64,000 nucleotides of DNA from Microcaldota archaeon (GCA_021798935.1 JAJZBL010000004.1:1-64000); one strand, 5' to 3'; positions 1 through 8,377 are shown, numbered from the stretch's first letter. Notes: a model not told the origin generated them from the sequence alone. Translations and numbers: made by a program.

Positions 1-35
1 TTTAGCTTTCTTTGAAGCTTCCCTTAATTTAGATC

Positions 36-509
36 GTTTCCACGATAGAAATATCGTGGCTCTATTGAAGCATTCTGATGCTTCTTGCACAAGCTCTGGA
101 ACTGCTTTGTGTTTCCACGATAGAAATATCGTGGCTCTATTGAAGCACAAATAATGATACGTTATAACTCGCCCCATTTATGGAGTTTCCACGATAGAAA
201 TATCGTGGCTCTATTGAAGCAAGTTATACCGCAGGCACATACTCATATTCAGGTGGTTGTTTCCACGATAGAAATATCGTGGCTCTATTGAAGCCTTGGC
301 TTTTGAGCGGATCCTCTAATTTGATATAACAGTTTCCACGATAGAAATATCGTGGCTCTATTGAAGCGAATATGCTTATAGCACAAAGGAATGGGTTGAG
401 ATAGGGTTTCCACGATAGAAATATCGTGGCTCTATTGAAGCGCAGATGGCAAAGAAGTGCATTTCTTTGGGAGCTCTGGTTTCCACGATAGAAATATCGT
501 GGCTCCATT
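36..509 (+). CRISPR. CRISPR array, 7 repeats and 6 spacers (partial)
   Basis: Six identical 36-bp repeats start at 36, 111, 185, 259, 332 and 406. A seventh at 479 decays after its first 27 bases. Spacers are 37-39 bp. Each repeat contains the perfect hairpin CCACGATAGAAATATCGTGG (8-bp stem, GAAA loop of the GNRA type) and ends in ATTGAAGC, which resembles the 5' handle of many archaeal crRNAs. The repeat ending and the decayed right-hand repeat both suggest transcription on the + strand, with the leader and any cas genes to the left, outside the window. Bases 1-35 may be a partial spacer or the end of the leader. Spacer length fits type I or III better than type II, but no cas gene is visible and the subtype cannot be set. 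Confidence 0.97.
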
Positions 510-839
510 TTTAATTTATACTTTATTTTAGTTTTTAATAATTAATATAGGAATAAAATAGTTGCAGGTATATTCAAATATTTACTTTAAAATTCAAGCT
601 TATTAATATATTAAATAATAATTCTAATAACATATTAGTTAATCTAATAATTTATTAGAAATAAATAAAATATGCATTTATTTCAATTTTAAGAGCTTTG
701 CTTAACCTAATGGCTAATTATATAGTAATAGATTAAATCATTTGTTATAATCAATTTAAATGCAAATTTTTTCCCTCGAAAATATACTTTATAAATTATC
801 GTTAATATATTTTACTGCAGGTTTGCAAACGCTTTAAAT

Positions 840-1073
840 TTCATTATTATGGAATTCACGAAATATTTTTCAAAATTATGGGCTAAAAATAGGCACTCGA
901 GGTAAAGGCCCACTTTTTCAGGTACTTTTAGCAAATAATAATACTTGTTTAACCAAAATGGCATATTTTCCATAAATATGAAATAACAACTTTTGTTTTG
1001 TTTTGTTTTTGTTTCATTTTTATGGAATGTTAAATTTTAATCACATAATCTATATATTTTCCATATTTATGAA
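840..1073. repeat. Four iteron-like copies of TTCCATANNNATGAA
   Basis: The 15-mer TTCCATANNNATGAA occurs at 840-854 (minus), 968-982 (plus), 1013-1027 (minus) and 1059-1073 (plus). Only the three central bases differ: AAT, AAT-like, AAA and TTT variants. Each copy is followed by a further A on its own strand. Orientation alternates -,+,-,+. The unit is itself an imperfect dyad (TTC-C-AT ... ATGAA), as expected of a protein-binding site. Coding regions do not explain the repeats. Confidence 0.85.
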
Positions 1074-1112
1074 ATATTTAAACTTTAAATTTATGTTTTG
1101 TAATAATTCTTA

Positions 1113-1220
1113 AATATTATTAGTTATTCTAAATATATTTTAGTTTTATAATACATTGGAAGGTTAAACCAAAATAAATTAATGAATTCTAATATTATTT
1201 TAGTTATTCTAAAAATATCT
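1113..1220. repeat. Imperfect direct repeat pair, about 28 bp
   Basis: AATATTATT-AGTTATTCTAAA-type sequence occurs at 1113-1140 and again at 1191-1220. The copies differ by a TT insertion and a few substitutions, and their starts are 78 bp apart. Both lie in the same noncoding block as the iteron-like motif, next to the 3' end of the FkbM gene. Low base complexity means part of the match could be chance. Confidence 0.55.
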
Positions 1221-1264
1221 TATAATATTATAAATTTACCTAAAATTTTGAAATTATTTTTAGA

Positions 1265-2254
1265 TTAATCTCTTTCTGCATAAATCATTCCTATAATCAT
1301 TTTATTATTGTCTGCTTCTTTATTAAATGTATATTTTGGTTTAGTAAATTTTATGGTAAATCCTGCACTTTCTAATTTTTTCTTCAGATTTAAATACCCA
1401 TAATGGTATTCTATCTCTATCTGCTTAAACTTCTGCAAATCAGAATTTTTAGTTTTAAGCAAAACATCGTATTCACAACCTTCACAATCAACTTTTAATA
1501 CAGCGGGATAACCAATATTGAATTTATCTATAATATCTTTGAGAGTTACTAACTTTATTTTATTTCCATTATCAAATTCTTTTAAATCTGTACCTCCAAA
1601 ATTTTTGTAATCGTTATTTATATGAATATTACCCTGCTTACCGCTACATCCATCATTGTTTAAAGTTATTTTATTTTGTAATTTATTTAAATTTATATTT
1701 TTACTGGCTATTTTATAAGAATATGGATAAGGTTCAAATGAATAAACATGCTTAGCTCCATTTAACGCAAAATATATTGCAGTGTCACCTATATTTGCCC
1801 CTATATCAATTGCGTACTTGTTTTTAACATCTAACCAATTATATTGCTCCTTTATAAATTGCTCATCTATCATACCTATTGTATTAGTTAACTGCTCATA
1901 GGAATCATATAAAAAGTATACAATTTTATTCTTGAATTTAAATGTTATTATCTTTTTATGTTTATTTACTTTTATTTCCTTATTATTATCTTTAATTAAA
2001 ATCTTATGTGCTTCTGGAGTTGACCACCATGAAAAATAATCATTGCTATTGTTTATCCTAACCCTTTTACCATTTCGTAATTCCATTATAAAATTCGCTT
2101 TCTTCAATCCAATTCTAAAAGCTAGTACTGTTGGCCAATTCTTAATTATTTTACTTACTATTAAAAGATCATTTATTTTATTAATTTTATTTAATCTAAT
2201 TAATAAATGATCAAAAATAGTTACATTTCTCTGAGGATTAAAATCCAATTTCAT
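1265..2254 (-). CDS. FkbM-family SAM-dependent methyltransferase
   Basis: This 329-aa protein has a class I SAM-binding core of the FkbM (Methyltransf_21) type. The glycine-rich motif YAIDIGANIGDTAIYF lies near residues 147-162, the SAM-ribose acidic segment is VYSFEPYPYS, and the family signature VLKVDCEGCEYDVL follows near residue 255. The N-terminal ~140 residues are poorly characterised. Family members usually O-methylate sugars or lipids, so surface-glycan methylation is a reasonable guess; the substrate cannot be read from sequence. The gene stands alone, converging on the CRISPR array across a long noncoding gap. The ATG at 2254 is well placed. Confidence 0.88.
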   Translation of the reverse strand: MKLDFNPQRNVTIFDHLLIRLNKINKINDLLIVSKIIKNWPTVLAFRIGLKKANFIMELRNGKRVRINNSNDYFSWWSTPEAHKILIKDNNKEIKVNKHKKIITFKFKNKIVYFLYDSYEQLTNTIGMIDEQFIKEQYNWLDVKNKYAIDIGANIGDTAIYFALNGAKHVYSFEPYPYSYKIASKNINLNKLQNKITLNNDGCSGKQGNIHINNDYKNFGGTDLKEFDNGNKIKLVTLKDIIDKFNIGYPAVLKVDCEGCEYDVLLKTKNSDLQKFKQIEIEYHYGYLNLKKKLESAGFTIKFTKPKYTFNKEADNNKMIIGMIYAERD

Positions 2255-2400
2255 AGATACACCGGATAGTTTAAATAAATTTTAATATTATGTTATAAAA
2301 AGGTTATGTAAAATTCACTTATAAATTTTAAAATTTTAGCTATTCCTACAGGTTAAAAAATATGTACTCTGTTACAAATTATTTCAAATGTGTAATATAA

Positions 2401-2422
2401 TACAAATCTTTATAAATTTGTA
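2401..2422. promoter_or_regulatory. Dyad over TATA box of ATPase gene
   Basis: TACAAAT (2401-2407) and ATTTGTA (2416-2422) form a perfect 7-bp inverted repeat around the T/A-rich core TTTATAAA (about 2410-2416). The ATG of the downstream ATPase gene follows at 2439, so the core sits where the TATA box of a leaderless transcript would be. A dyad spanning the TATA box is a plausible operator. The binding protein is unknown. Confidence 0.5.
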
Positions 2423-2438
2423 ATACTAAATATAAAAT

Positions 2439-3722
2439 ATGGAGGATAAAGATATCATTGAAATGCTTAATTCATGGAATTTTTGGAATCATGAATTAGA
2501 TATAGGCATAGAAAGAGAGTTTTATCCAAAAAAAGCAATTGATCTAATAAATGAATCAAAAATAAGCATAATAATAGAGACAGGAATAAGGAGAGCTGGA
2601 AAATCTTTTATAGCAAAGCAAATAGCTTCTAATCTAATTAAAGAGGGAATTCTTAAGGAGAATATACTTATAATAAATTTAGAAGATGAAATGCTTATAA
2701 ATAGGGATTATTCAACTTTACTTAATATATACGAAGTCTATAAGAAAAACATAAAGAAAGGTAATAATTGCATCATTATATTAGATGAAGCACAAGAGGT
2801 AGACAAATGGGAACACTTTGTCAGGGGATTAACTGAGAAAGGAGAGGCAAAATTTATAATAACTGGTTCATCTTCAAAACTTTTAGATTCTGAATATTCC
2901 ACATTGCTATCCGGAAGACAGGTTGTGATATATGTTCATCCCTTAAATCTTATGGAATATAAAATATTTACCAATAATAAAAAAGGGGTAAAAAATTACA
3001 TAGAAGAAGGTGGTTTTCCTGCAGTCGTACTTTCAAAAAATAAAATCGATATAATAAAAAGTTATTTTGATACTATAATACTGAAGGATGTCATAAGCAG
3101 ATTCAATATACGCAATAATGATGAACTCAATAGATTAGCTAGATTTTATATAACCAGCATAGGATCCAGAGTTACTTTCAATAGTGCTGCAAATTTTCTC
3201 AAATTGCCTGTGAAAACTGTATACAATTTTTCAATTTATCTTGAGAAATCTTATCTGTTGTTTTTTGTCAGCAGGTTTTCATTTTCAATAAAGGCACAGG
3301 ATAACAGCCCCAAAAAGGTGTACACAATAGATAATTCATTTCCATCTATGCTCGGAGCGAATCCTATAAAAATAAGAGGAAGACTTCTTGAGAATCTAAT
3401 AGCCTCAACATTATATCTTATCTCTAAATATATAGAATCTTTCAAATTCTATTATTGGTATGAGGATAATAAAGAAGTTGATTTTGTCATAAAAGATCAC
3501 AATAACTATAAGTTGGTACAAGTGGCTTATTCAATAAAAGACGAAAGGACTAAGGAAAGAGAGGTATCTTCGTTATTAGATTGTGCAAACAAATTAAACG
3601 CAGAGCAATTATATATAGTTAACATAGACTATAGTGGGGAAGAGTTAATTGAAGGCAGGACTATACTGTATGTGAAAGCTGAAGAATGGATAACTGACAT
3701 GCTAATAGCTTATGGATTTTGA
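2439..3722 (+). CDS. DUF4143-type P-loop ATPase (AAA_14)
   Basis: This 427-aa protein has the AAA_14 plus DUF4143 layout. Walker A is GIRRAGKS near residue 50, Walker B is CIIILDEAQEV near residues 111-121, and the sensor segment is FIITGSSSKLL. A helical middle part is followed by the C-terminal half, with KEVDFVIKD and LVQVAYS where relatives carry a nuclease-like E-x-DFV ... EVK signature. The last lysine is missing here (QVAYS in place of EVK), so a PD-(D/E)xK-type activity is doubtful. These ATPases are frequent in archaea and anaerobes; their roles remain poorly defined. A paralogue lies at 12170. Confidence 0.9.
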   Translation: MEDKDIIEMLNSWNFWNHELDIGIEREFYPKKAIDLINESKISIIIETGIRRAGKSFIAKQIASNLIKEGILKENILIINLEDEMLINRDYSTLLNIYEVYKKNIKKGNNCIIILDEAQEVDKWEHFVRGLTEKGEAKFIITGSSSKLLDSEYSTLLSGRQVVIYVHPLNLMEYKIFTNNKKGVKNYIEEGGFPAVVLSKNKIDIIKSYFDTIILKDVISRFNIRNNDELNRLARFYITSIGSRVTFNSAANFLKLPVKTVYNFSIYLEKSYLLFFVSRFSFSIKAQDNSPKKVYTIDNSFPSMLGANPIKIRGRLLENLIASTLYLISKYIESFKFYYWYEDNKEVDFVIKDHNNYKLVQVAYSIKDERTKEREVSSLLDCANKLNAEQLYIVNIDYSGEELIEGRTILYVKAEEWITDMLIAYGF

Positions 3723-3738
3723 TAATTTTGTATGAATA

Positions 3739-4269
3739 TCAAAGATTATTGGAATTTTGTTTGCTGTCATTGTTCATATTCACAACATTTCTTTTACCTA
3801 TTATATGCTTCAAGCTATCTATAGCATACTTATGATTATTATCTCCATGAAGCGAAGCGCATGCATCAGCTACAACCTTGGTACTGAAGCCTTCATCGAA
3901 CAGATCCATAGCTGCCTTTATAACACAGACATCAGTATATATGCCAGATAGATAGACGGTGTCAATATTATTTTCCTTAAGAATATTCTTCAGTTCATCT
4001 GTAAGTACTGTATAACCTTTATGCTTTACCTCTATTCTACCTCTTTCAATTGGTTCTAATTCCTTAAACAACTTCTGCATATCAGAGGATTGGAATTTAG
4101 GCCAATTTATTTCTCTCTCGAACATAGAACCGGGTTCATCTACAAAGAAAGTGAATATAACCTTGCCATCAAATCCTTTTACTAATTCCGTTATATTATT
4201 AACAATAGCTTCAGAAGGTTTGTGCCTGAATCCTTCCTGCATATCAATTACCAACAAAGCTTTGCTCAT
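3739..4269 (-). CDS. Isochorismatase-fold hydrolase, nicotinamidase-like
   Basis: This 176-aa protein has the isochorismatase/nicotinamidase (cysteine hydrolase) fold. D9 in LLVIDMQ, K84 in VKHKGYT and C115 in SGIYTDVCV match the D-K-C catalytic triad. Family members hydrolyse amides or vinyl ethers, and nicotinamidase is the commonest archaeal role. It lies 15 bp downstream of a Nudix gene on the same strand, probably in one transcript, which supports a role in NAD or ADP-ribose recycling. The N/Q/S-rich C-terminus (NNDSKQNSNN) looks disordered. The exact substrate is not determined by the sequence. Confidence 0.88.
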   Translation of the reverse strand: MSKALLVIDMQEGFRHKPSEAIVNNITELVKGFDGKVIFTFFVDEPGSMFEREINWPKFQSSDMQKLFKELEPIERGRIEVKHKGYTVLTDELKNILKENNIDTVYLSGIYTDVCVIKAAMDLFDEGFSTKVVADACASLHGDNNHKYAIDSLKHIIGKRNVVNMNNDSKQNSNNL

Positions 4270-4284
4270 TTTACCACATTTATT

Positions 4285-4785
4285 CTATTTTACAAAGTTA
4301 TTATAATAAAGTATGCCTATTATTGTCTTGCCATCCGTTATCTTATTCTTCTTTATCATACTTAGCAATTGCTTAATGCTCATCCATTTTACAGTTATCA
4401 TTTCATATTTCTCAAGGTGCTGTTTCTCTTTTTTAAGCTCCTCTGCTAGGTAATAATAGTACATTTCAGTACTTGTTCCAGGGGCTGCATAAGCCTTGAA
4501 AAGAAATTTCATTTTTTTAGCAATATATCCGGTCTCTTCATGCAGTTCTTTAACTGCCAATTGCTCAAGTGTTACCTTCCCTTCAAGGAAACCTGCAGGC
4601 AGTTCATACATCCACTCTCCTGGAGAATGTCTATACTGTCTTTCAATTAATATTTTCCCATTGAGAACTGGTATGATTACTGCAACTGGTTTGTGGACCA
4701 CTATAGAAGAAGTATATTCTGTGCCGTTTGGCAGCTTAATCTTCTTTTCTATTACATCGAACTTCACTGAATGATATTTGCGCAT
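4285..4785 (-). CDS. Nudix hydrolase, ADP-ribose pyrophosphatase-like
   Basis: This 166-aa protein contains a Nudix box near residues 65-88 (GFLEGK ... VKELHEETGY), with KE in place of the usual RE but the E-E metal ligands kept. The upstream ELPAG and the later AAPGTSTEMYYYYLAEE segment are typical of ADP-ribose pyrophosphatases. It would cleave ADP-ribose to AMP and ribose 5-phosphate. It is first in a two-gene unit with the isochorismatase-fold gene and diverges from sua5. Confidence 0.87.
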   Translation of the reverse strand: MRKYHSVKFDVIEKKIKLPNGTEYTSSIVVHKPVAVIIPVLNGKILIERQYRHSPGEWMYELPAGFLEGKVTLEQLAVKELHEETGYIAKKMKFLFKAYAAPGTSTEMYYYYLAEELKKEKQHLEKYEMITVKWMSIKQLLSMIKKNKITDGKTIIGILYYNNFVK

Positions 4786-4924
4786 TGTATCGTTTATTTA
4801 ATAGATAAAAATGTATTATATCTTGCGTTTTTATAAGAAATTATATTTAATTGCAAGAAAGATTACTAAGAAAATTTTTAAAATATTAGCAATATTTAAA
4901 TTTAGATTTACCTAAAATACTCTT

Positions 4925-5992
4925 ATGCCTGCTTTAATTTTAAAGATTGATAAAGAAGATTTAGAAGAATCTATAGATACAGCTGCAAATATTATAAAGA
5001 ATGGGGGTACAGTAGTTTTTCCTACTGAAACGGTATATGGGCTAGGGGCAAATGCTTATAATGCAGATGCATGCCTTAAAATATTTAAAGCAAAGAATAG
5101 GCCTGCAGATAATCCTCTAATAGTAACTGTATCAAATTTCGATATGGTGAAAGACGTTGCTTATATAGATGATGATCGGTTAAAGATAATGAAGAAGGTT
5201 TGGCCAGGTCCATTAACACTTCTTTTAAAGAAAAAGAAGATTATACCTGATATTGTTACTTCTGGAATGGATACTGTATGTGTAAGATTTCCAGATAATA
5301 AAATTGCTTTGTCATTGATAGAAAAATCGGGAGTGCCTATAGCTGCTCCTAGTGCAAATTTAGCTACTAAGCCCTCAATAGTTGATTCAAAAGATGCTAC
5401 TGAAGATTTGATGGACAGAGTAGATGCTATAATTGATGCTGGCCGTGTAAAGTATGGTGTTGAATCGACCATATTAGATGCTACTAAAAAACCATATGAA
5501 CTATTAAGGCCAGGGGCTTTCTCAGTTGAGGATTTAAAAAATCTATTTGGTGAAATAAAAATAAATGAGGCAGCAGAAGGGTATAAAGAATCAAAGATTG
5601 CACTAACTCCTGGAATGAAATATAGGCATTATGCACCTAGTAAAGAGCTATTTTTAATAGAGGATGAAAATGAATTCAGAAAATTTATATCTTCTGAAGA
5701 ATCAAAATCATTCACGGCACTGTGCAGCAGTGAAAATGCAAAATATGCTAAATGCGATAAAATAATATTGGGTTCTGATATCTATGAAATAGCCCATAAT
5801 TTATTCTATGCATTTAGAAAACTAGACAAGGATAAAAATAAATATGGGGTTATACAGTCTTTCCCTGAAAATAGCATAGGATTCGGAGTGATGAATAGGA
5901 TAAGAAAAGCAAGCTATCTTATCGTAAGGAAAAATGAAGATGCAATAAAAACAATATCTTCCTATAAATTAGGACAAATCAAAAAAGATTAA
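4925..5992 (+). CDS. sua5: Threonylcarbamoyl-AMP synthase Sua5
   Basis: This 355-aa protein combines the YrdC domain (about residues 10-205) with the C-terminal Sua5 domain. PTETVYGLGANA, the FKAKNRPADNPLIV segment with its K-x-R motif, and PSANLATKPS are diagnostic. The enzyme makes threonylcarbamoyl-AMP from threonine, bicarbonate and ATP for t6A37 in ANN-decoding tRNAs. Full length matches the long archaeal form. The final codons overlap the 3' end of the convergent orphan gene by 4 bp. A T/A-rich promoter precedes the ATG at 4925. Confidence 0.95.
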   Translation: MPALILKIDKEDLEESIDTAANIIKNGGTVVFPTETVYGLGANAYNADACLKIFKAKNRPADNPLIVTVSNFDMVKDVAYIDDDRLKIMKKVWPGPLTLLLKKKKIIPDIVTSGMDTVCVRFPDNKIALSLIEKSGVPIAAPSANLATKPSIVDSKDATEDLMDRVDAIIDAGRVKYGVESTILDATKKPYELLRPGAFSVEDLKNLFGEIKINEAAEGYKESKIALTPGMKYRHYAPSKELFLIEDENEFRKFISSEESKSFTALCSSENAKYAKCDKIILGSDIYEIAHNLFYAFRKLDKDKNKYGVIQSFPENSIGFGVMNRIRKASYLIVRKNEDAIKTISSYKLGQIKKD

Positions 5993-7167
5993 TCTGAAAA
6001 CATATACTCATCGTAATATTTATCAAATAATTGGTCGGCATCATCAAATCCTAAAAATTTATATATAAATTCTAATTGGTCATCTGTAAGTGGTAAAGCC
6101 CTTTCAACTATGTCTTTTATTTTTTCTTTATCCTTATTTTTTATTGCTTCATCTATGAGATCTCTATTTCTTTTGGTGTATTTATAATATAATTTTTTGG
6201 CTTTTTTACTTTTTAATTTAGCATAACAGGTAAATGTATATTCTGTGACAGGAGAATAATTTTCAGGGGCTGGTAGATAATCTTTTCTAAGATAATGAAT
6301 TAAAGAAAATAATTTTTCTATTGTTGGATTATCACTAAGTAAAAATCTAGTTATAACTTTCCTATACTCTCCGTATTCATATTTCTCATATTTATACTCG
6401 CCTTTATTATAAGGATCTTCTCCTAAATAAAATTTCTTAAAATCATTGAAATACTTATCTCCAGTGGGCGAATAATTTCCAGAAAATAATAGGTATCCTT
6501 TTGGGCAACATACATAATGCGTACCTTCTTCAAATAATCTTTCATCCCAAGCACCATCTTTTATTGTTATTGGATCTTCCTCATTAAAATTTCCTGGCTG
6601 AATAAAATCATATAATTTTTCAAATGATCTGCCCTTATACAATTTATCAATTATATGATTCTGTATAATTTCATATTGGTCGCGAAATTCCACACCCCCA
6701 TTAACATCAAGGAAGTCAAATACATCATATATCATATCATGCCACATTTCATCTCCGCCAGTCAATTCATATAATCCATCGCCAGTTTTAATGGAATCTA
6801 AAATATATTTAGAAATTGATTTTATATCTATGTTGTTCTTGTTAAATTCATTTATGAAATCATCTCTTAAGTCATATTGATCCTTTATTTCATCATATTT
6901 TCCACTTTCATAATCAGAAAACATAAATTGACTGTTATAAGAATCACTGTAATCAAATTCATCATTATCCATAAGATCAGGAATCTCTACTAAATTATCT
7001 AAGCGTATTAAAAAATCCAGAATGTGGTTTTCATCACCTGACCAATAATTATTGGAACCCTTTTTGCCTGTGCTTAGGAACATATGCCCATATTCATTTA
7101 TATCTATACAGAATCTATCTATGGATTCTAATTTAACCAATGATTTTGTGCAAAATTCTTGATCCAT
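5989..7167 (-). CDS. Acidic orphan protein of unknown function
   Basis: This protein of about 392 aa is not recognised. It is rich in D, E and Y and lacks signal peptide or membrane segments, so it is probably cytosolic. Visible features are an acidic stretch MDNDEFDYSDSYNSQFMF near residue 70, a central ITIKDGAWDERLFEEG segment followed by THYVCCPKGYLLFSG, and a charged helical C-terminus. It starts either at GTG 7176 or, more likely, at ATG 7167. It is convergent with sua5 (4-bp overlap). Its upstream region carries repeated GTGG(G)ACAAGT motifs. No close family can be named. Confidence 0.75.
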   Translation of the reverse strand: MDQEFCTKSLVKLESIDRFCIDINEYGHMFLSTGKKGSNNYWSGDENHILDFLIRLDNLVEIPDLMDNDEFDYSDSYNSQFMFSDYESGKYDEIKDQYDLRDDFINEFNKNNIDIKSISKYILDSIKTGDGLYELTGGDEMWHDMIYDVFDFLDVNGGVEFRDQYEIIQNHIIDKLYKGRSFEKLYDFIQPGNFNEEDPITIKDGAWDERLFEEGTHYVCCPKGYLLFSGNYSPTGDKYFNDFKKFYLGEDPYNKGEYKYEKYEYGEYRKVITRFLLSDNPTIEKLFSLIHYLRKDYLPAPENYSPVTEYTFTCYAKLKSKKAKKLYYKYTKRNRDLIDEAIKNKDKEKIKDIVERALPLTDDQLEFIYKFLGFDDADQLFDKYYDEYMFSD

Positions 7168-7177
7168 TTCAATCACA

Positions 7178-7242
7178 AGGTGGACAAGTGTGCGACCACC
7201 TATTTAATCATTGTCCTGCATTTTGGATAGGTGGGACAAGTT
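7178..7242. promoter_or_regulatory. Repeated AGGTGG(G)ACAAGT motif upstream of orphan gene
   Basis: AGGTGGACAAGT at 7179-7190 and AGGTGGGACAAGT at 7229-7241 are direct copies about 50 bp apart. An inverted ACCACCT lies at 7196-7202, so GGTGG ... CCACC forms a dyad just upstream of the orphan gene's start. The G/C content stands out against the surrounding A+T-rich DNA. It may be an operator or an RNA structure in the 5' leader. Confidence 0.45.
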
Positions 7243-7342
7243 ATTTAAATAATTAGGATTGTTTGACAAATTCACCTTATTTAATATTAAAATTTAAAAA
7301 GGAAAACCCATAAACTATTGATTAGATTGGAATCTATATTTT

Positions 7343-8377
7343 TTATTTTTTAATTATACTTCTAATATTTTCGATGTTTTTAGTAAGGTTCTCAATTGCC
7401 TCATTAGAATAGCTATTAGAATCTATTATCTCTTTTATCAAGCTATAATCGCCCGATATATTGCCTATCAACTTTTCTAATTCTGCAAAACTGACCGTTG
7501 AAAGCTTTGAATAGTCAACATCTAAGTTTTTCTTTAGCTCATCTATGCTATTTTTCATTGCAACGAAATCAATTATCCTTAGTACCTGAACTATTGCCAT
7601 TGATTTTTCGTGTTCATCTATAGTCGTCCTAACCGTTGTGAATCCAGCATAAGACCATATATTTTCAGCTTCAGCTAAAACTTTTTCATCGACTTCATCG
7701 GTTATAACCGCAATTTTATTGCTATCTGTTAGCTGGGTAGGGCCAAAAAGTGGATGTACACTTACATATTGAAATCCATATTTTTCTGAAAAATCCAACA
7801 ATTTTTTGTATGCATCTTTCTTTACTGAAAAAATATCCATAACTAATTTCCCTTTTGCATTGGTTAATATATCTTCAACAAAATTTGAATTTACCGATTC
7901 AGGTGGTGTTGTTATTATGATAACATCAAAATCTTTTGGATTTGGATTGCCCACAGGAGTACATTTTATACGGTTTATATTATCTTTATTCTCATCCAAG
8001 TGCCTTCCAGTTACATATACATTTTCAAAATTGTGTTTGATAAAATATTCGGATATTGCGAGGCCCATCTTTCCGTAACCTATTATTAGCAAACGGCTCT
8101 TGTTCTTTGGCATCTCCTGCTGTTTGGAAAACTTAAGTATATCGGTTATTACGCTTAAACCCAATTCTCCGTCTATACCATTATCTTCCGCCATCTGCTT
8201 CCATTTGATTTTAAGTGCATCCTCTCTGCTGTTATCTTTCAAAGGCATTCCTTGCTCTTTCTTAAATTCACCTACTGCCTTTACAACGTCGAATCTCTTT
8301 TTAATAAGCTTTATTATTCCCTCATCTGCTTCATCTATCTGTTTTCTATAAGAATTTAGATCCTCCATAAAATCCAC
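7343..8377 (-). CDS. tyrA: Chorismate mutase-prephenate dehydrogenase fusion
   Basis: This 344-aa protein starts with an AroQ-type chorismate mutase domain (about residues 1-90: LNSYRKQIDEADEGIIKLI, then KK-RFDVVKAVGEFKKEQG). It continues with a prephenate dehydrogenase Rossmann domain, whose NAD-binding LLIIGYGKMG lies near residue 97. The substrate-site segment YVSVHPLFGPTQ is in the second half, followed by the helical dimerisation domain. It converts chorismate via prephenate to 4-hydroxyphenylpyruvate for tyrosine synthesis. The order matches bacterial T-proteins. Start is GTG 8377 or ATG 8368. No other aromatic-pathway gene lies nearby. Confidence 0.92.
   Translation of the reverse strand: MDFMEDLNSYRKQIDEADEGIIKLIKKRFDVVKAVGEFKKEQGMPLKDNSREDALKIKWKQMAEDNGIDGELGLSVITDILKFSKQQEMPKNKSRLLIIGYGKMGLAISEYFIKHNFENVYVTGRHLDENKDNINRIKCTPVGNPNPKDFDVIIITTPPESVNSNFVEDILTNAKGKLVMDIFSVKKDAYKKLLDFSEKYGFQYVSVHPLFGPTQLTDSNKIAVITDEVDEKVLAEAENIWSYAGFTTVRTTIDEHEKSMAIVQVLRIIDFVAMKNSIDELKKNLDVDYSKLSTVSFAELEKLIGNISGDYSLIKEIIDSNSYSNEAIENLTKNIENIRSIIKK

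Larger units (their letters stand above)
510..1264. other. Long A+T-rich noncoding region with short repeats
   Basis: About 750 bp between the end of the CRISPR array and the 3' end of the FkbM gene hold no convincing ORF. The stretch is almost entirely A and T apart from a short G/C-containing patch near 889-917, and it has a GT-rich tract (TTTTG repeats) at 991-1014. It carries four copies of a TTCCATA-N3-ATGAA motif and a pair of imperfect direct repeats, listed separately. Possible roles are a replication or partition site, a regulatory block, or decayed DNA. No Orc1/Cdc6 gene lies in the window. Confidence 0.75.

Noticed and set aside
11..18. TTTGAAGC resembling the end of another CRISPR repeat
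   Set aside because: The bases before it do not match the repeat and it would leave a 17-bp spacer; treated as chance.
224..508. 94-codon minus-strand ORF across the CRISPR array
   Set aside because: Its sequence repeats NRATIFLSWK at every CRISPR repeat, so it is simply the translated repeat, not a gene.
36..509. Assigning the array to an archaeal Cas9 or other named subtype
   Set aside because: No cas gene or tracrRNA lies in the window, and repeat plus spacer length alone cannot decide.
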